Source: Ophiothrix spiculata (Eukaryota; Echinodermata; Ophiuroidea; Amphilepidida; Ophiotrichidae). Taken from it: 27,266 bases of DNA. The DNA is taken from the NCBI GenBank assembly GCA_000969725.1, contig JXSR01S048336.1. One strand, written 5' to 3'. Positions 18,380 to 27,266 of the stretch are shown in pieces (positions within the stretch are counted from its first letter, which is position 1; each line of letters opens with the position of its first letter). Made by a program: the position numbers and the translations under genes. Below the pieces are notes generated by a model. That model saw only the letters and a program-made list of their open reading frames with translations. It ran no database searches and was not told where the DNA came from.

Positions 18380-19587
18380 AGGGCCCTGTCATCCCTTCGT
18401 TTTCGGAAATGGTTTTTGCTCTGTAACTCAGCAACGGATTTAATCCAGATAAAAGTATACATTTCTAGAAGTGGTTTTGCAAACTAAACATAGGGTCAAT
18501 TCGGGTAATTTCGAGCAGTCGGGTAACTTCAATCACTTGGAATCCTGAAATTCATGAATACTTCTGGACAATGAATTGTGCATATAACGATCAAAATTGA
18601 GGGCAGGCACAGTTTAAGGTGGGTAAGATCGCTATCGTCAACAAAGATCATGCCATAAACTTGAAATAAAAGTTGCCTATGTACGAACTTACCCGACACA
18701 TGAGTGAATTTACCCTGCTGCAATATGCATGACTAATATGACTAGTGGCGACATAGTGAACATACCCTATGGGTAGTGAAGATACCCGAAAAAGGTTGTA
18801 GGAAAGATTTGTCTTTTTCCAGCAAGTTAAATAGTTAATGTTTGATTTGAACCTATGACAAGCTTCCTCGATATACGTGGCGTCCCTGAGCCTTCAATTA
18901 TATGTTATGCGTCTAATCATAATGAAGAGAATTTCATTTCAACAGCACGTCGTTTGAAAGTGAGTGAAGATACCCGAATTGACCCTAATTATGGTCAGGT
19001 CATTTTTGGATCAAAATGTATAATTTTGGCCCTAAGGTCCAAAAAGGTTCAAAAATCATGTTTTTGGCCCATAATTTTACGTAAAAAAGCTATTTATAAC
19101 TTTACCTTAGTAAAATTGTGAACTATTTTACTTTTTAGAACCTAGAAAGCAACATCTAGAAAGGAATTTCTCGATTTTTTGACTTTTTTCTTGGTTTTTG
19201 AGATATTATCAAAAAAGTGTCGTCAAAAATCCCACTGCTGTCTTCATTTTTGGCACACTTTGTGACCTATATTTGCCAATATAAAAAATAAGATCAAAAA
19301 TTGAAAATTTTAGAAATGCGTTCCTAGATATTGCTTTCTTCATTTTAAAAAGCAAAATGGTTCGAAATTTTACCAAAACATAATTTAGTTAGCTTTCCCG
19401 TAACATTTTGGGCCCAAAAACGTGATTTTGGACCTGAGGGCCAAAATTACACATTTTGGTTCAAACATGACTTCTCCATCATGTTCATTATGCAAATCCA
19501 CTTCTAAAAATATATACTTTTATTTGGAATTAATTATCCGTTGCTGAGTTACAGAGCAAAAACCATTTCTGAAACAGACAGGGCCCT
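18380..19587. mobile_element. Large palindromic DNA element with AGGGCCCTGTC ends
   Basis: The ends are AGGGCCCTGTC and GACAGGGCCCT. The arms correspond all the way in: GGAAATGGTTTTTGCTCTGT and TAACTCAGCAACGGAT on the left are matched inverted at about 19545-19580, and AATTTTGGCCCTAAGGTCC (near 19022) is matched inverted near 19430. The turn is around 19230. A separate element (18493-18985) interrupts the left arm. Without it the palindrome would be about 710 bases. There is no transposase; the open frames at 18529-18723 and 18855-19121 are repeat-derived. The target duplication is unclear, though TAA-like bases flank both ends. Confidence 0.85.
18493..18985. mobile_element. Nested TIR element, 493 bp, TA target duplication
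   Basis: The ends are GGGTCAATTCGGGTA and TACCCGAATTGACCC, with a TA on each side (18491-18492, 18986-18987). Subterminal copies of a TACCCGA / TCGGGTA-like motif recur, such as GGGTAATTTCG, GGGTAACTTCA, ACTTACCCGACA and GAAGATACCCGAA. It interrupts the left arm of the palindrome at 18380-19587, whose intact right arm gives the empty-site sequence. It therefore inserted later than its host. Confidence 0.88.
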
Positions 19588-20070
19588 TAATTAATTCAGC
19601 AATATATAGCTAATCCACCATAAGAGTATGCCCTTTAGGTCATGAGTTTTAAGATTTTTTTTTAAATTTACGTTTGACAGTGACAAACTGCATGGTATTC
19701 ATGAGATCTTTAACCAAACAATATTGTTAACAATGCATATGGCGTGACAAATCATTTAGAGGTGTTTAAGTTTGATGATTTCATCTGCTAATTTTCTGGA
19801 TATTTTCCAGATGTTTTGTCTATTGATTTTGCTTTCTTTAGTAAGGTTAAGAGAGAAGAGTCCCTGGGCACTGACATAAAAAAAAAATGATACGGGTGTG
19901 TGTGTAGCCCTTATGTTTTTGCTTTTAATTTATAAACTTTGTGTTTAAGTTAACGCAATATATTATGTGTTGCTCCCGAGGTTTTCAACCTTAGGTAGGC
20001 TGTCAGTGTCGATCTGTGATGCACGGCTGTTTGATCACCATTAAATAGTGCTAATTTTTAGCAAAATGCA
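19588..20070. other. Non-coding stretch, no recognised feature
   Basis: AT-rich; contains homopolymer runs near 19655 and 19880 and a short TG run near 19895. No gene, RNA or repeat structure is visible. Confidence 0.5.
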
Positions 20071-20089
20071 CATTATTGGTGGCGCTATT
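20071..20089 (+). repeat. Left arm of outer 19-bp inverted repeat
   Basis: CATTATTGGTGGCGCTATT is exactly complementary to 21624-21642. The two arms enclose the composite of nested elements at 20342-21539, so they may be the outer ends of an older 1.57-kb element. Confidence 0.75.
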
Positions 20090-20341
20090 AATATGAATAA
20101 AGTTTTATCATGTTTTAAGAATATAAGAGCCTTAGTTTAGATATTAAATACATGGATAAGGTAAAGGAGACAAAAAATAAATTTCATGCACGTTAAATTC
20201 ACGTATTATTTATTAATTATATCTACAATTTATTTTAATAAAAAGTTCAGTTGAAACCATCCAAATGGTAATTAAGTGTTCAACCCCAGAGTGAGGGAGC
20301 TTAGTATATTTGTAGTATATGAACTAAATCATCATGTTATA

Positions 20342-20364
20342 TGTTGTCTGACAGTACTGTTTCG
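20342..20364 (+). repeat. Left arm of inner 23-bp inverted repeat
   Basis: TGTTGTCTGACAGTACTGTT plus TCG is the exact reverse complement of 21517-21539. It frames the tandem CAGGG units. The sequence just outside (GTTATA / TATAAC-like) is also partly matched. Confidence 0.85.
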
Positions 20365-20401
20365 TATGGACCAAACGATCCACACTCATCAGAGACTGCA
20401 T

Positions 20402-20742
20402 CAGGGTATAGAAAAAAAAATCAACCTTTCTGGGAACTTTTATTGTGCTGATGAGAATTTTCTGTGAGATTTAGGAAAAAATGCACAAATCGCTCTAAAA
20501 ACCCGGGCTAAAAACTCTTGTTTTTGATAGTAATTTGACATTCACCCCAAAATGTGGCTTATTTTAAGTTTGCACCATTCAATAATTGCCAGAACAAAAT
20601 CATCTGTCGTCAGAAATTCTCGTAATTTTTTTTAATATTATTTGACTTTATATATTATATTTTTCTTACTGATTTTTTTCTGGGACTTCGAACTTTTTTC
20701 TGGGAACGGCACGGCCGCGTTACCGCGGATTTCGAAGCCCTG
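20402..20742 (+). mobile_element. CAGGG-ended unit A (hAT-like MITE candidate)
   Basis: Begins CAGGGTATAGAAAA and ends TTTCGAAGCCCTG, so only about five bases of the tips are truly inverted (CAGGG / CCCTG). It is repeated almost at once as unit B. CAGGG-like tips occur in hAT elements, but no 8-base target duplication is visible, so this classification is tentative. An alternative is a plain tandem duplication inside a larger element. There is no coding content; its GC-rich end holds ACCGCGG and TTCGAA. Confidence 0.6.
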
Positions 20743-20743
20743 G

Positions 20744-21516
20744 CAGGGTATAGAAAAAATCAACCTTTCTGGGAAATTGTATTGTGCTGATGAGAATTTT
20801 CTGTGAGATTTAGGGAAAAATGCACGAATCGCTCTAAAAACTCGCTTGTTATTGACAATAATTTGACATTCACCCCAAAATTTGGCTTATTTTAAGTTGG
20901 CACCATTCAATATTGCCAGAAAAAATCATCTGTCGACAGAAATTCTCGTAATGTTTTTTACTATCATTTGACTTTATATGTGACCCGTCATATCGAAAGG
21001 TACCTTAATGGCGGCAAAATTAAAATTGATTTTTTGGTCTCATCTGAAAGATTATAGTTTAAGCTTTAAAATGACACCTTGCTTTTGGTTATTGGATGTT
21101 CGATTACAAAGTTACATCCAAATTGGTAAAAGGTATCGGGCTGATTCCGAAAACTAAAGTTCTGAGAAAATCGAGTTTAAAGTTTCTGTACTGTTTAAAG
21201 GTGAATGGAAAAAGGATTTTTTATCTCGGTTTTTAAAACACTTTTCTTATGTTTTGGATGTTGGAACCTGATTAATATGATAGAATGCACTTCAAAGGTA
21301 ACGTTTCTGATGAAATTAGAAATTCGACCTTGGACGTGATTTTTTACTATGCTCAGCTTCAATGGCTTGTATCTCGTAATTTACTATGCCGGTATTAAGG
21401 TACCTTTCGATATGACGGGTCACATATATTATTTTTTTCTTACTGATTTTTTTCTGGGACTTCGAACTTTTTTCTGGGAACGGCACTGCCGCGTTACCGC
21501 GGATTTCGAAGCCCTG
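20744..21516 (+). mobile_element. CAGGG-ended unit B, split by a later insertion
   Basis: Matches unit A closely from CAGGGTATAG to TTCGAAGCCCTG, with one base between the units. It is interrupted at 20980 by a 444-bp element and resumes at 21424-21428. Apart from the insertion it is about 325 bases. Differences from A include a shorter A-run near the start and a few substitutions. Confidence 0.85.
20980..21423. mobile_element. Nested TIR element, 444 bp, 4-base target duplication
   Basis: The ends are GTGACCCGTCATATCGAAAG and its exact reverse complement; inversion continues through GTACCTTAAT, about 30 bases in all. ATAT lies on both sides (20976-20979, 21424-21427). Unit A, the uninterrupted copy, reads TTTATATATTAT at the same place, so the insertion can be read directly as ATAT duplicated. 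The interior is non-coding; frames on both strands near 21316-21597 cross the element's end. The superfamily is not known to me. Confidence 0.9.
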
Positions 21517-21539
21517 CGAAACAGTACTGTCAGACAACA
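21517..21539 (-). repeat. Right arm of inner 23-bp inverted repeat
   Basis: Exact reverse complement of 20342-20364. It directly abuts the CCCTG end of unit B. Confidence 0.85.
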
Positions 21540-21616
21540 TAATAACATTTGTAAGCTTTATTTGAGCATTTCCATACGTTTTTTAAGTAGAATCTAGGCT
21601 AGTCTCTTTAATTTTA

Positions 21617-21799
21617 AAAAGTGAATAGCGCCACCAATAATGAAATCTCAATATATGCAGAGGAGTGTGGTCGTGGCAACTGTTACTGGTTGCCGGACGG
21701 TATCGTAGCCGATCGCGATCCCCGGTTGCGTCATGTCCTATATCGCCTCTGGCGTAAAGCCGTTGGGATTCGTGGAAAAATACAACTTCCGGGATGATC
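21617..21799 (+). other. GC- and CpG-rich patch with an open frame (unproven exon)
   Basis: Between about 21655 and 21790 the base composition rises sharply and CpG is frequent (GATCGCGATCC, CCGGACGGTATCG). One plus-strand frame without an ATG is open for about 60 codons and includes EECGRGNCYWLPDGIVADRD and RLRHVLYRLWRKAVGIRGK before TGA. An AG lies at the start of the GC-rich part (ATATGCAG) and a GTAAAG donor-like site near 21754. A minus-strand frame (21583-21840) is also open, so the openness alone proves little. I do not recognise the peptide. It could be a lone exon, a relic of an element, or a CpG-rich control region. Confidence 0.2.
21624..21642 (-). repeat. Right arm of outer 19-bp inverted repeat
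   Basis: AATAGCGCCACCAATAATG, the exact reverse complement of 20071-20089. Confidence 0.75.
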
Positions 21800-21840
21800 A
21801 ATAAAATTATTTTCGTAATCGGTAAAAAATATGATAACAT

Positions 21841-22362
21841 ATATAAAAAGTGAGATTAACGCGTGAACCCCTGCGGATTTAGAATAACGTAATTTTCTGT
21901 TGATTACTAAGAGAACACTTTTGTAATTTTTTGAGGAAAGGCAAAAATATGATCTTTGTAATTATTTTCTTCAATACGTAAGTCATGTGACCCAATACAC
22001 GTAAATCATATACCCTAAATTTGCATTTTCGAAATCCCTCGTCCATAAATCTATAGTGGATGCTATTTATCGTGTCCTATGCCGCCTGAAAATATGGGTT
22101 GAAATTACTTAAATTAACTAAAAATAATTAATACTGTTATTAAACAGTGTGATTTTTGACCAACAATTTTACTGGAATATTAACGTGTATTTAACAATAC
22201 TGTATAATACCTAATATTTTGACCAACAATACTGGAATACAAAAACGAAACTAGAACTGGACAATAATGGACACATTTGGACATATAGTATTGTCCAAAT
22301 TTTGTGTACCAGTATATTGGACCTGAAGTATACTTTCCCCCGGACTTTTTCCTTAGCCTATT
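21841..22362. other. AT-rich non-coding stretch
   Basis: Short frames only. A GACCAACAAT..ACTGGAATA segment occurs twice (22158-22178 and 22220-22239), so there is a small local repeat. Nothing else is recognised. Confidence 0.5.
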
Positions 22363-22630
22363 CACTGCAAATAGTTAATCAAATATGCAGCCCTAACTGT
22401 TGGGCAAATGAGAAAAACAACAGTTGGCCATACACTTTTGTCCAAATGTTGTATCGGGTTTGCCCAACAATTGGCTCTTGATAATACGTTCTGCTCAAAT
22501 TGTTTTGCCCAACATCTGGGCAAAGACGTGTGCCCATCAATGTTGTTTGTATTTTTCTCACCTGTTGAGTTGCAGCCTCTTAACCAACGTTGATAACATC
22601 ACCCTCAAATTGCTCAACTTTTTTGCAGTG
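22363..22630. mobile_element. MITE with CACTGCAAA ends and GTTGGGCAAA motifs
   Basis: The left end CACTGCAAA and right end TTTTGCAGTG are inverted. A second inverted pair lies inside: AAATGAGAAAAACAAC on the left and GTATTTTTCTCACCTG on the right. Between them TTGGGCAAA / TTTGCCCAA recurs several times (22400, 22460, 22507, 22514). There is no TA next to both ends, so the boundaries are less sure than for the other MITEs. Open frames on both strands (22379-22711) come from the repeats. Confidence 0.65.
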
Positions 22631-22679
22631 CACTTTTCGTACAATCTGATCAAAACCAACGGGGATTTCAACCTCAAGA

Positions 22680-23458
22680 AAAATCCTCTTTCCGTGTTTT
22701 GTTTCTCATGAACTTGAACTTATAATTTGAATGATTTCTCAATATAATGTGCGTTGAAGTTTATGTAAAACTATCCCCGGTAAAAATGTCGAATATACAA
22801 CTTACTAAGATCCAGAAGTCGTATTCAATGACAATAAAAACATGATAAGCAACTAAAATGAGAACGGCAATGTCACAGAATGTTTATGTTTAGAATCATT
22901 TAACTCGCACGAAGTTCAATGTCACAAGTCGGAACAATTGAAAACAAATTATGCTCTAAACACCTGCTTATGTTATCATTTTTTTCATAAATATTTTACA
23001 TTTTATTGTGCATAACTTCATCAAGTGTCATATAAATTTGTCACATCCATCCAAAAACAAATACGGTCACTTGTATCAACCTCATGTCAATCAAATCCTT
23101 TAGAATTTATTTAATCACGCGAGAAAAGATAATGGTCGCTCAAGGTTAATTTGGCCAAGACCGCCCAAGATTGAACTTGAATGGACACCTTTAATCAAAG
23201 CAAATCCGTATTGGGTTCATTGACCACTTTATAAACATTCCCCTACTCGCAGTGTAACTTTTTTGTGACGATAACTAGACAAATATTGGTAGCCAAAGGG
23301 GGTTTTACATATTTCCCTTCTCATCCATGTTGAATGTTTCACCTCAGCCATTTTAACATGGATATTTTGTAACAGAGCCAAACCTCAGAACACTGTTGGT
23401 GTCACCGCCTATTATTTGCGATTCAAAGAGCGTGTGACTTTTGCTTCTGAACCATGAT
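22680..23458 (+). repeat. Long direct repeat DR2, left copy (~0.78 kb)
   Basis: Closely matches 26055-26780 over almost its whole length. Especially conserved blocks are AAGTCGGAACAATTGAAAAC, CATCCATCCAAAAACAAATA, AATTTGGCCAAGACCGCCCA and CTACTCGCAGTGTAACTTTT. This copy carries a few extra stretches of 10-40 bases (near 22800, 22885 and 23310). No open frame is shared, and the ends are not TG...CA, so neither a coding gene nor an LTR is indicated. It may be a segmental duplication or a dispersed element. Confidence 0.93.
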
Positions 23459-23855
23459 ACTATTTGTTGATGTAACGGTATCCACAATGATTTATTAACA
23501 ATGATTTAAAGAAACTGACGTCATTTTTGTTGCATTCTTTTTTATGTTTTTAGGCTTTTCTTTCATTTTTACAATTCATAGAAAAGACTTCTGAGAACCT
23601 TCCAGACCCTTCCATAACTTTGGGACTCGAGTACCTAAATAGATATCTTAATATCACATGTTTTGAAAGTTTGGTTGAAAATTAGGGTTCTAAATATGAG
23701 ATAGGGATAGGAAAGGCATTATAGAACCAAAAAATACTTTGATAGAACCTTTGAGAGTTTGTGCGTCTGTAAAATACGACAGGTTACCCGCTATAACTTG
23801 ATTTCTGGAAATCGAGTGAAGTTCATTGAGCATGTTGAGGTGTCATTTTAATCCT
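23459..23855. other. Non-coding stretch
   Basis: No gene or RNA recognised. AGAACCTT, AGAACC and AGGGTTCT motifs recur in both orientations between 23590 and 23750, which may be a decayed MITE with its own internal motif. Confidence 0.4.
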
Positions 23856-24075
23856 TACACTCTTATTGTGAAAGAGTGAAATTTCACTCTTAGAAAGAGC
23901 CATATGAGTTACCAATCTTTTAGAGTGAAGTTCACTCTCAAGAAAGAGTGATAGTAATTCACTCTAGGAAAGAGTGAACCGTTTATTATTATGAATAGTT
24001 CACTCTAAATGATCTGGGAGGGATAAGAATAAATCTTCAAAAGAATGAAAGTTCACTCAATGATCTAGTCGTTTT

Positions 24076-24265
24076 ATTGTGCACATATTTATCGGTGAGT
24101 AGATGCTAGACAATAAACTTGTCGGTGTAAGCTTACTTAATACATTTGCCAATGTATTAAGTAAGCTTACGCCGACAAGTTCCATCGATCAAGTTTTTGC
24201 ATGATTAGCGTCACTGTTGGGTATTTATTGTCTGGCATCTACTCACCGATAAATAGTTGCACAAT
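24076..24265. mobile_element. Palindromic element nested in the AGAGTGAA MITE
   Basis: The outer arms 24076-24117 and 24224-24265 (ATTGTGCA...CAATAAA and its reverse complement) match with about three differences over 42 bases. Inside is a separate, nearly perfect hairpin at 24116-24181. Between them, 24182-24223 is unpaired. The element is non-coding. A target duplication is not clear. Confidence 0.88.
24116..24181. repeat. Near-perfect hairpin, 31-bp arms and 4-base loop
   Basis: The left arm runs 24116-24146 and the right arm 24151-24181, with loop TGCC. The single mismatch is a T where the complement would need C; in RNA it would be a G-U pair on one strand. Each arm contains AAGCTT and TACTTAATACATT or its complement. 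Confidence 0.95.
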
Positions 24266-24576
24266 TTCCTCTGAAATTCCTTTGTCTGTCACTCCTCCAC
24301 AGTCTCCAACTCAACCACCGCCATGTTGAACAGTGAGCGCTGATTTTTCGTAGTTATAACAGCGCGAGTATCCGCGTTCCTGATTGGCTAGAACTTCACT
24401 CCGTAAAAGAGCGGTGTTTTCGAGCCACTCTCCTGCGAGTGAACGTCACTCTGGTACAAGAGTGAATTACCGCAAAGTATTTTTACTCTTAAAGAGCTAA
24501 AACGTACTCGATTAGAGTTAAAACAAATTCACTCAAAATTTCGAGTGATTTTTCACTCTTTCGCATTAAGAGTGTA

Positions 24577-26054
24577 CTTGATCTTTTCAAATATTTAAAA
24601 ACAAGTGAGAGGAGGCTGCATTTACGGCTGTTTAGGATGGACGGTAACAAATGATATGGTAGTCGAGGAACATGCAAGAAGTAATGGAATTTATGATAGT
24701 GTCAATGTCTACTGTATTTTCAATTAAGAGCTTGGGCGAATTTAATGAAATATTTTACGACCGATTAATGTAAGAATGAGCTTAACTCCAAGTCCTGCTT
24801 CCACTTCCCTGGTTGAATTCCATTAGGAGCCAATTAATCATTGACAGTGCTACTTTAAAGAATGATATGATCGAATTAGACATGTGAAATTGTAAATTTG
24901 CAGCCAAATAAGTCAACACCCTGGATTTGTCAGATAATTGAGCAATAAATTCACGCCTTCAAGTTCAATGTTTCATGACATGTGAACAGCAATCATTAGC
25001 TATGTTTTATGAATACTTTCCTGTGCCACGTTCTCTCTGTTGTCTTGCTATTAATAGCTGAGATAAGCATTTTAAAGTAGAATTAATATTCCTCCTTCCT
25101 TTCTTTATTCCTTCAATGTCTCTTTTCTTCTTTCCCTCTTTTCATACTTCATTCACATTTTCCATCCTTCATTTTTCCGTGCTTCCTTGTGTCTCTTTAC
25201 CTTTATGTACCTACCTGCCTGCCTTCCTATACTCTATTAAATCCCAACAACCTACCCATGCGGCTTGCTTATCTTATTTAAAATCATTAGCCATGATCCA
25301 CTTGGGTATATAAAAAATTGTGAAAACTTATTTGAATGAAAGAAAGACATTAATCGAATCCAAACAAACAAAACCATGTCATTTGCTGTAAAAATTTGTG
25401 TTTTCAAATTCATTTCTTAGAGTTCTGTCAAGAGTGTTTCTAATTTCCTAAGTTTTAGTTTCCGAATATAGGCCTATGGCTGTTGATTTAAAAGTGAATT
25501 ACTAAAAGAAGGTAAAACCTACTTAAAAACATGATCTCTTCAATTAATTATATTGGTAGTAACCATGATAACAAAAAAGTTCAAATTTTGAAAATGTATT
25601 GATTTATTTCTACAAACACTATCACCGAGTTTTTACTTCTCCAAAGATGGAAACATTCAAAGCAAAAATAATGGTCTGATAAAATTTTAATGTTTAAGTT
25701 CAACAAGAATTTTGGATATTAGTTACAAGTTGGAAGTACTTTCTAAAAATGGAATAAAATCATTAACTTTTACTTACTAGCACCCAGTACTGCTTGAACC
25801 ACACCTAAATTTAATTGTGTCGCTAAATGACATTTTTTTTATCAAAAAACCCCACGAAGGCTTCATTAAAAGACTACTTTTTATAGTCCCTGCCAAATGA
25901 CCCCCTATTATGAGAAGATCCTGGGACCCCTCTTTTTTCTTTTTCTTTCTTCCTTTTTTGATGATTTTTTGGTCTGCCATTTTCAACTGTCCTTATACCT
26001 CCTTCCCCGGTTTGTTGTATCACGTTGACAATGCGCCATCAAATTCAGTTTTAA
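24577..26054. other. Non-coding stretch between MITE and DR2 right copy
   Basis: Contains the pyrimidine-rich tract at 25085-25235. The open frames at 25116-25313 (plus) and 25777-25986 (minus) come from that tract and from another C/T-rich run at 25930-25960. No host gene, tRNA or inverted element is recognised. Confidence 0.5.
25085..25235 (+). repeat. Degenerate CTTC-type polypyrimidine tract
   Basis: Mostly C and T with repeated CCTTCCTTTC, TTCTTCTTTCCC and CCTACCTGCCTGCC runs. It is a simple-sequence tract that has accumulated substitutions. Confidence 0.75.
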
Positions 26055-26780
26055 AATAAACCTCTCTCAGTGTTTTGTATATCATGATCTTGAACTTGAA
26101 TTACTCTCATATAATTTGAATGATTTCTCAATGTAATATGCTTTGAAGTTCATGAAAAACTATCTCCGGTTGAAAGTCGTTTTCAATTGACATTAAAACA
26201 TGATAAGGGCATAAAATGAGAACGGTATGTCACGAAACGTCGACGAAGTTCAATGTCACAAGTCGGAACAATTGAAAACAAATTATCCTGTAAACACCTG
26301 CTTCTGATATCATTTTTTCATAGATATTTTACCTTTTATTGTGCATAACTTTATCAAGTGTCATATAAATTTGTCACATCCATCCAAAAACAAATATGGT
26401 CACTTATATCAGCCTCATGTCAATCAAATCCTTTAGAATTTCTTTAATCACGCGAGAAAAGATAATGGACGCTCAAGGTTAATTTGGCCAAGACCGCCCA
26501 AGATTGAACTTGAATGGACACCTTTATAATCAAAGCAAATCCGTATTGGGTTCATTGACCACTTTATAAACATTCCCCTACTCGCAGTGTAACTTTTTTG
26601 TGATAATAACTAGATAAGTATTGGTAGCCAAAGGGTTTATACTCATTCATGTTGAATGTTTCACCTCAGCCAGTTTAACATGGTTATTTTGTAACAGAGC
26701 CAAACCTCAGAACACTTTTGGTATCACCGCCTATTATTTCCGATTCAGAGAGCGTGTGACTTTTGCTTCTGAACCATGAT
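26055..26780 (+). repeat. Long direct repeat DR2, right copy (~0.73 kb)
   Basis: Second copy of 22680-23458, same strand, about 3.35 kb downstream. It begins near CCTCTCTCAGTGTTTTG and ends at GCTTCTGAACCATGAT. It lacks several short segments present in the left copy, including about 20 bases near 22800, and has TATAATC for TAATC near 26525. Confidence 0.93.
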
Positions 26781-26799
26781 CGTTTTTGATGTACAAATC

Positions 26800-26823
26800 A
26801 ATAATGATGATAATAATAATAAT
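26800..26823 (+). repeat. AAT/ATG microsatellite
   Basis: A short run of AATAATGATGATAATAATAA. It lies just after the end of the DR2 right copy. Confidence 0.75.
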
Positions 26824-27193
26824 TAGGATTTTTAAATAAAATACTAAGACAAGTATTAATGGTGTAGATTATATTTCAATATCATGATATGTGTATTATT
26901 TACTACTAACTAATTAACCTTCACCTCTGAAGTGCATTTTATGAGCTTTAACCTTCTTATTTACTCTTCAGAGGAAAAAAGAAAGTATGCAACTCTAAGG
27001 ATGAGGCTGTTATGCAAACTTATGGAAAATAGGTATACCAATTATAGTTTTACGTTTGATGCCATATCTCCAAATCGAATTTGAAACTTAAAGTTTGGAA
27101 AAAATGTACTACTCCTGGTTGAGCCCTGGAGGATGAGAATGTGATCGGAACCAAACCTTTAAAAATAATTCATAAACCATGATTTTAAATGTA
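26824..27193. other. Non-coding stretch at the right side
   Basis: I see no gene or structured repeat in it. Confidence 0.5.
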
Positions 27194-27266
27194 CACTCTT
27201 AGAAAGCAAGGATCAAATATGAGACAAAAAGGATCAATTTTGATCCTTTTTAGGTATCAAATATGA
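27194..27266. mobile_element. Left end of a MITE with GGATCAAA motifs, cut by window edge
   Basis: A TA (27192-27193) precedes CACTCTTAGAAAG, which is close to the tip of the 23858 element (CACTCTTA). Inside, GGATCAAAT, GGATCAATTTTGATCC and GGTATCAAATATGA repeat in both orientations. The other end lies beyond the window, so the element is called from one tip and its motif array only. Confidence 0.6.

Larger units (their letters stand above)
23858..24574. mobile_element. MITE with AGAGTGAA motif array, 717 bp, TA target
   Basis: The left end CACTCTTATTGTGAAAGAGT and the right end (inverted CACTCTTAATGCGAAAGAGT) are flanked by TA on both sides (23856-23857, 24575-24576). Near both ends AGAGTGAA / TTCACTCT recurs at least ten times in both orientations, with variants such as TTCACTCA. 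The middle holds another palindromic element (24076-24265). There is no transposase; the 62-codon frame at 24489-24677 is incidental. Confidence 0.9.

Noticed and set aside
25777..25986. 69-codon minus-strand frame with a lysine-rich start
   Set aside because: The lysine run is the translation of a C/T-rich simple tract, and the rest has no recognisable motif.
22680..26780. The two long direct repeats as the LTRs of one retrotransposon
   Set aside because: No TG...CA ends, no polypurine tract or primer-binding site, and the 2.6 kb between them has no gag or pol, only a MITE and simple sequence.

Overview
The window looks like non-coding DNA from an animal nuclear genome, most likely a marine invertebrate. 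The DNA is clearly AT-rich. No long open frame looks like a conserved host protein, there is no bacterial gene spacing or ribosome-binding-site pattern, and there is a dense mix of eukaryotic mobile-element types: Ty3/gypsy LTR retrotransposon, LINE reverse transcriptase, a tRNA-derived SINE head, and many short inverted-repeat DNA transposons with TA target sites. I cannot name the species; an echinoderm, hemichordate, lancelet or mollusc would all fit. I found no intact host gene.

Layout. 1-10450 is mostly unique AT-rich sequence with a ~150-bp direct repeat (1 and 1789), a TTC microsatellite (3882), a 116-bp tandem duplication (4761-4992) and two copies of a diverged dispersed repeat (8955, 10121; a third copy is inverted at 17115). 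10465-12500 is a palindromic arrangement of ~185-bp tandem units in opposite orientations, with a TA-flanked MITE (11580-11838) at the turn. 12600-15360 is a stack of elements: a repeat carrying GGGCGTGGCC motifs, a 1.04-kb TIR element, the RNase H end of a Ty3/gypsy pol gene, a fold-back element, then the polypurine tract and a complete 845-bp LTR. 15541-16840 is a 21-bp minisatellite that switches orientation, next to a frameshifted LINE reverse transcriptase fragment (16846-17090, minus). 17640-19587 has a SINE-like head and two fold-back elements, one carrying a nested TA-flanked insertion. 20071-21642 is a nested composite of inverted repeats, a tandem pair of CAGGG-ended units, and a clean 444-bp insertion. 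22363-24574 and 27194-27266 hold MITEs whose tips resemble each other but whose internal short motifs differ. A ~0.75-kb sequence is present twice in direct orientation (22680-23458 and 26055-26780).

The most interesting pattern is the set of MITEs with similar tips (CACTSTTA-like) and different short motif arrays inside (TTCACTCT, GGATCAAA, GTTGGGTAA). The second is a gypsy pol frame that stops right after RNase H with no integrase between it and the LTR. All identity and boundary statements were made by eye; no alignment or database search was run.
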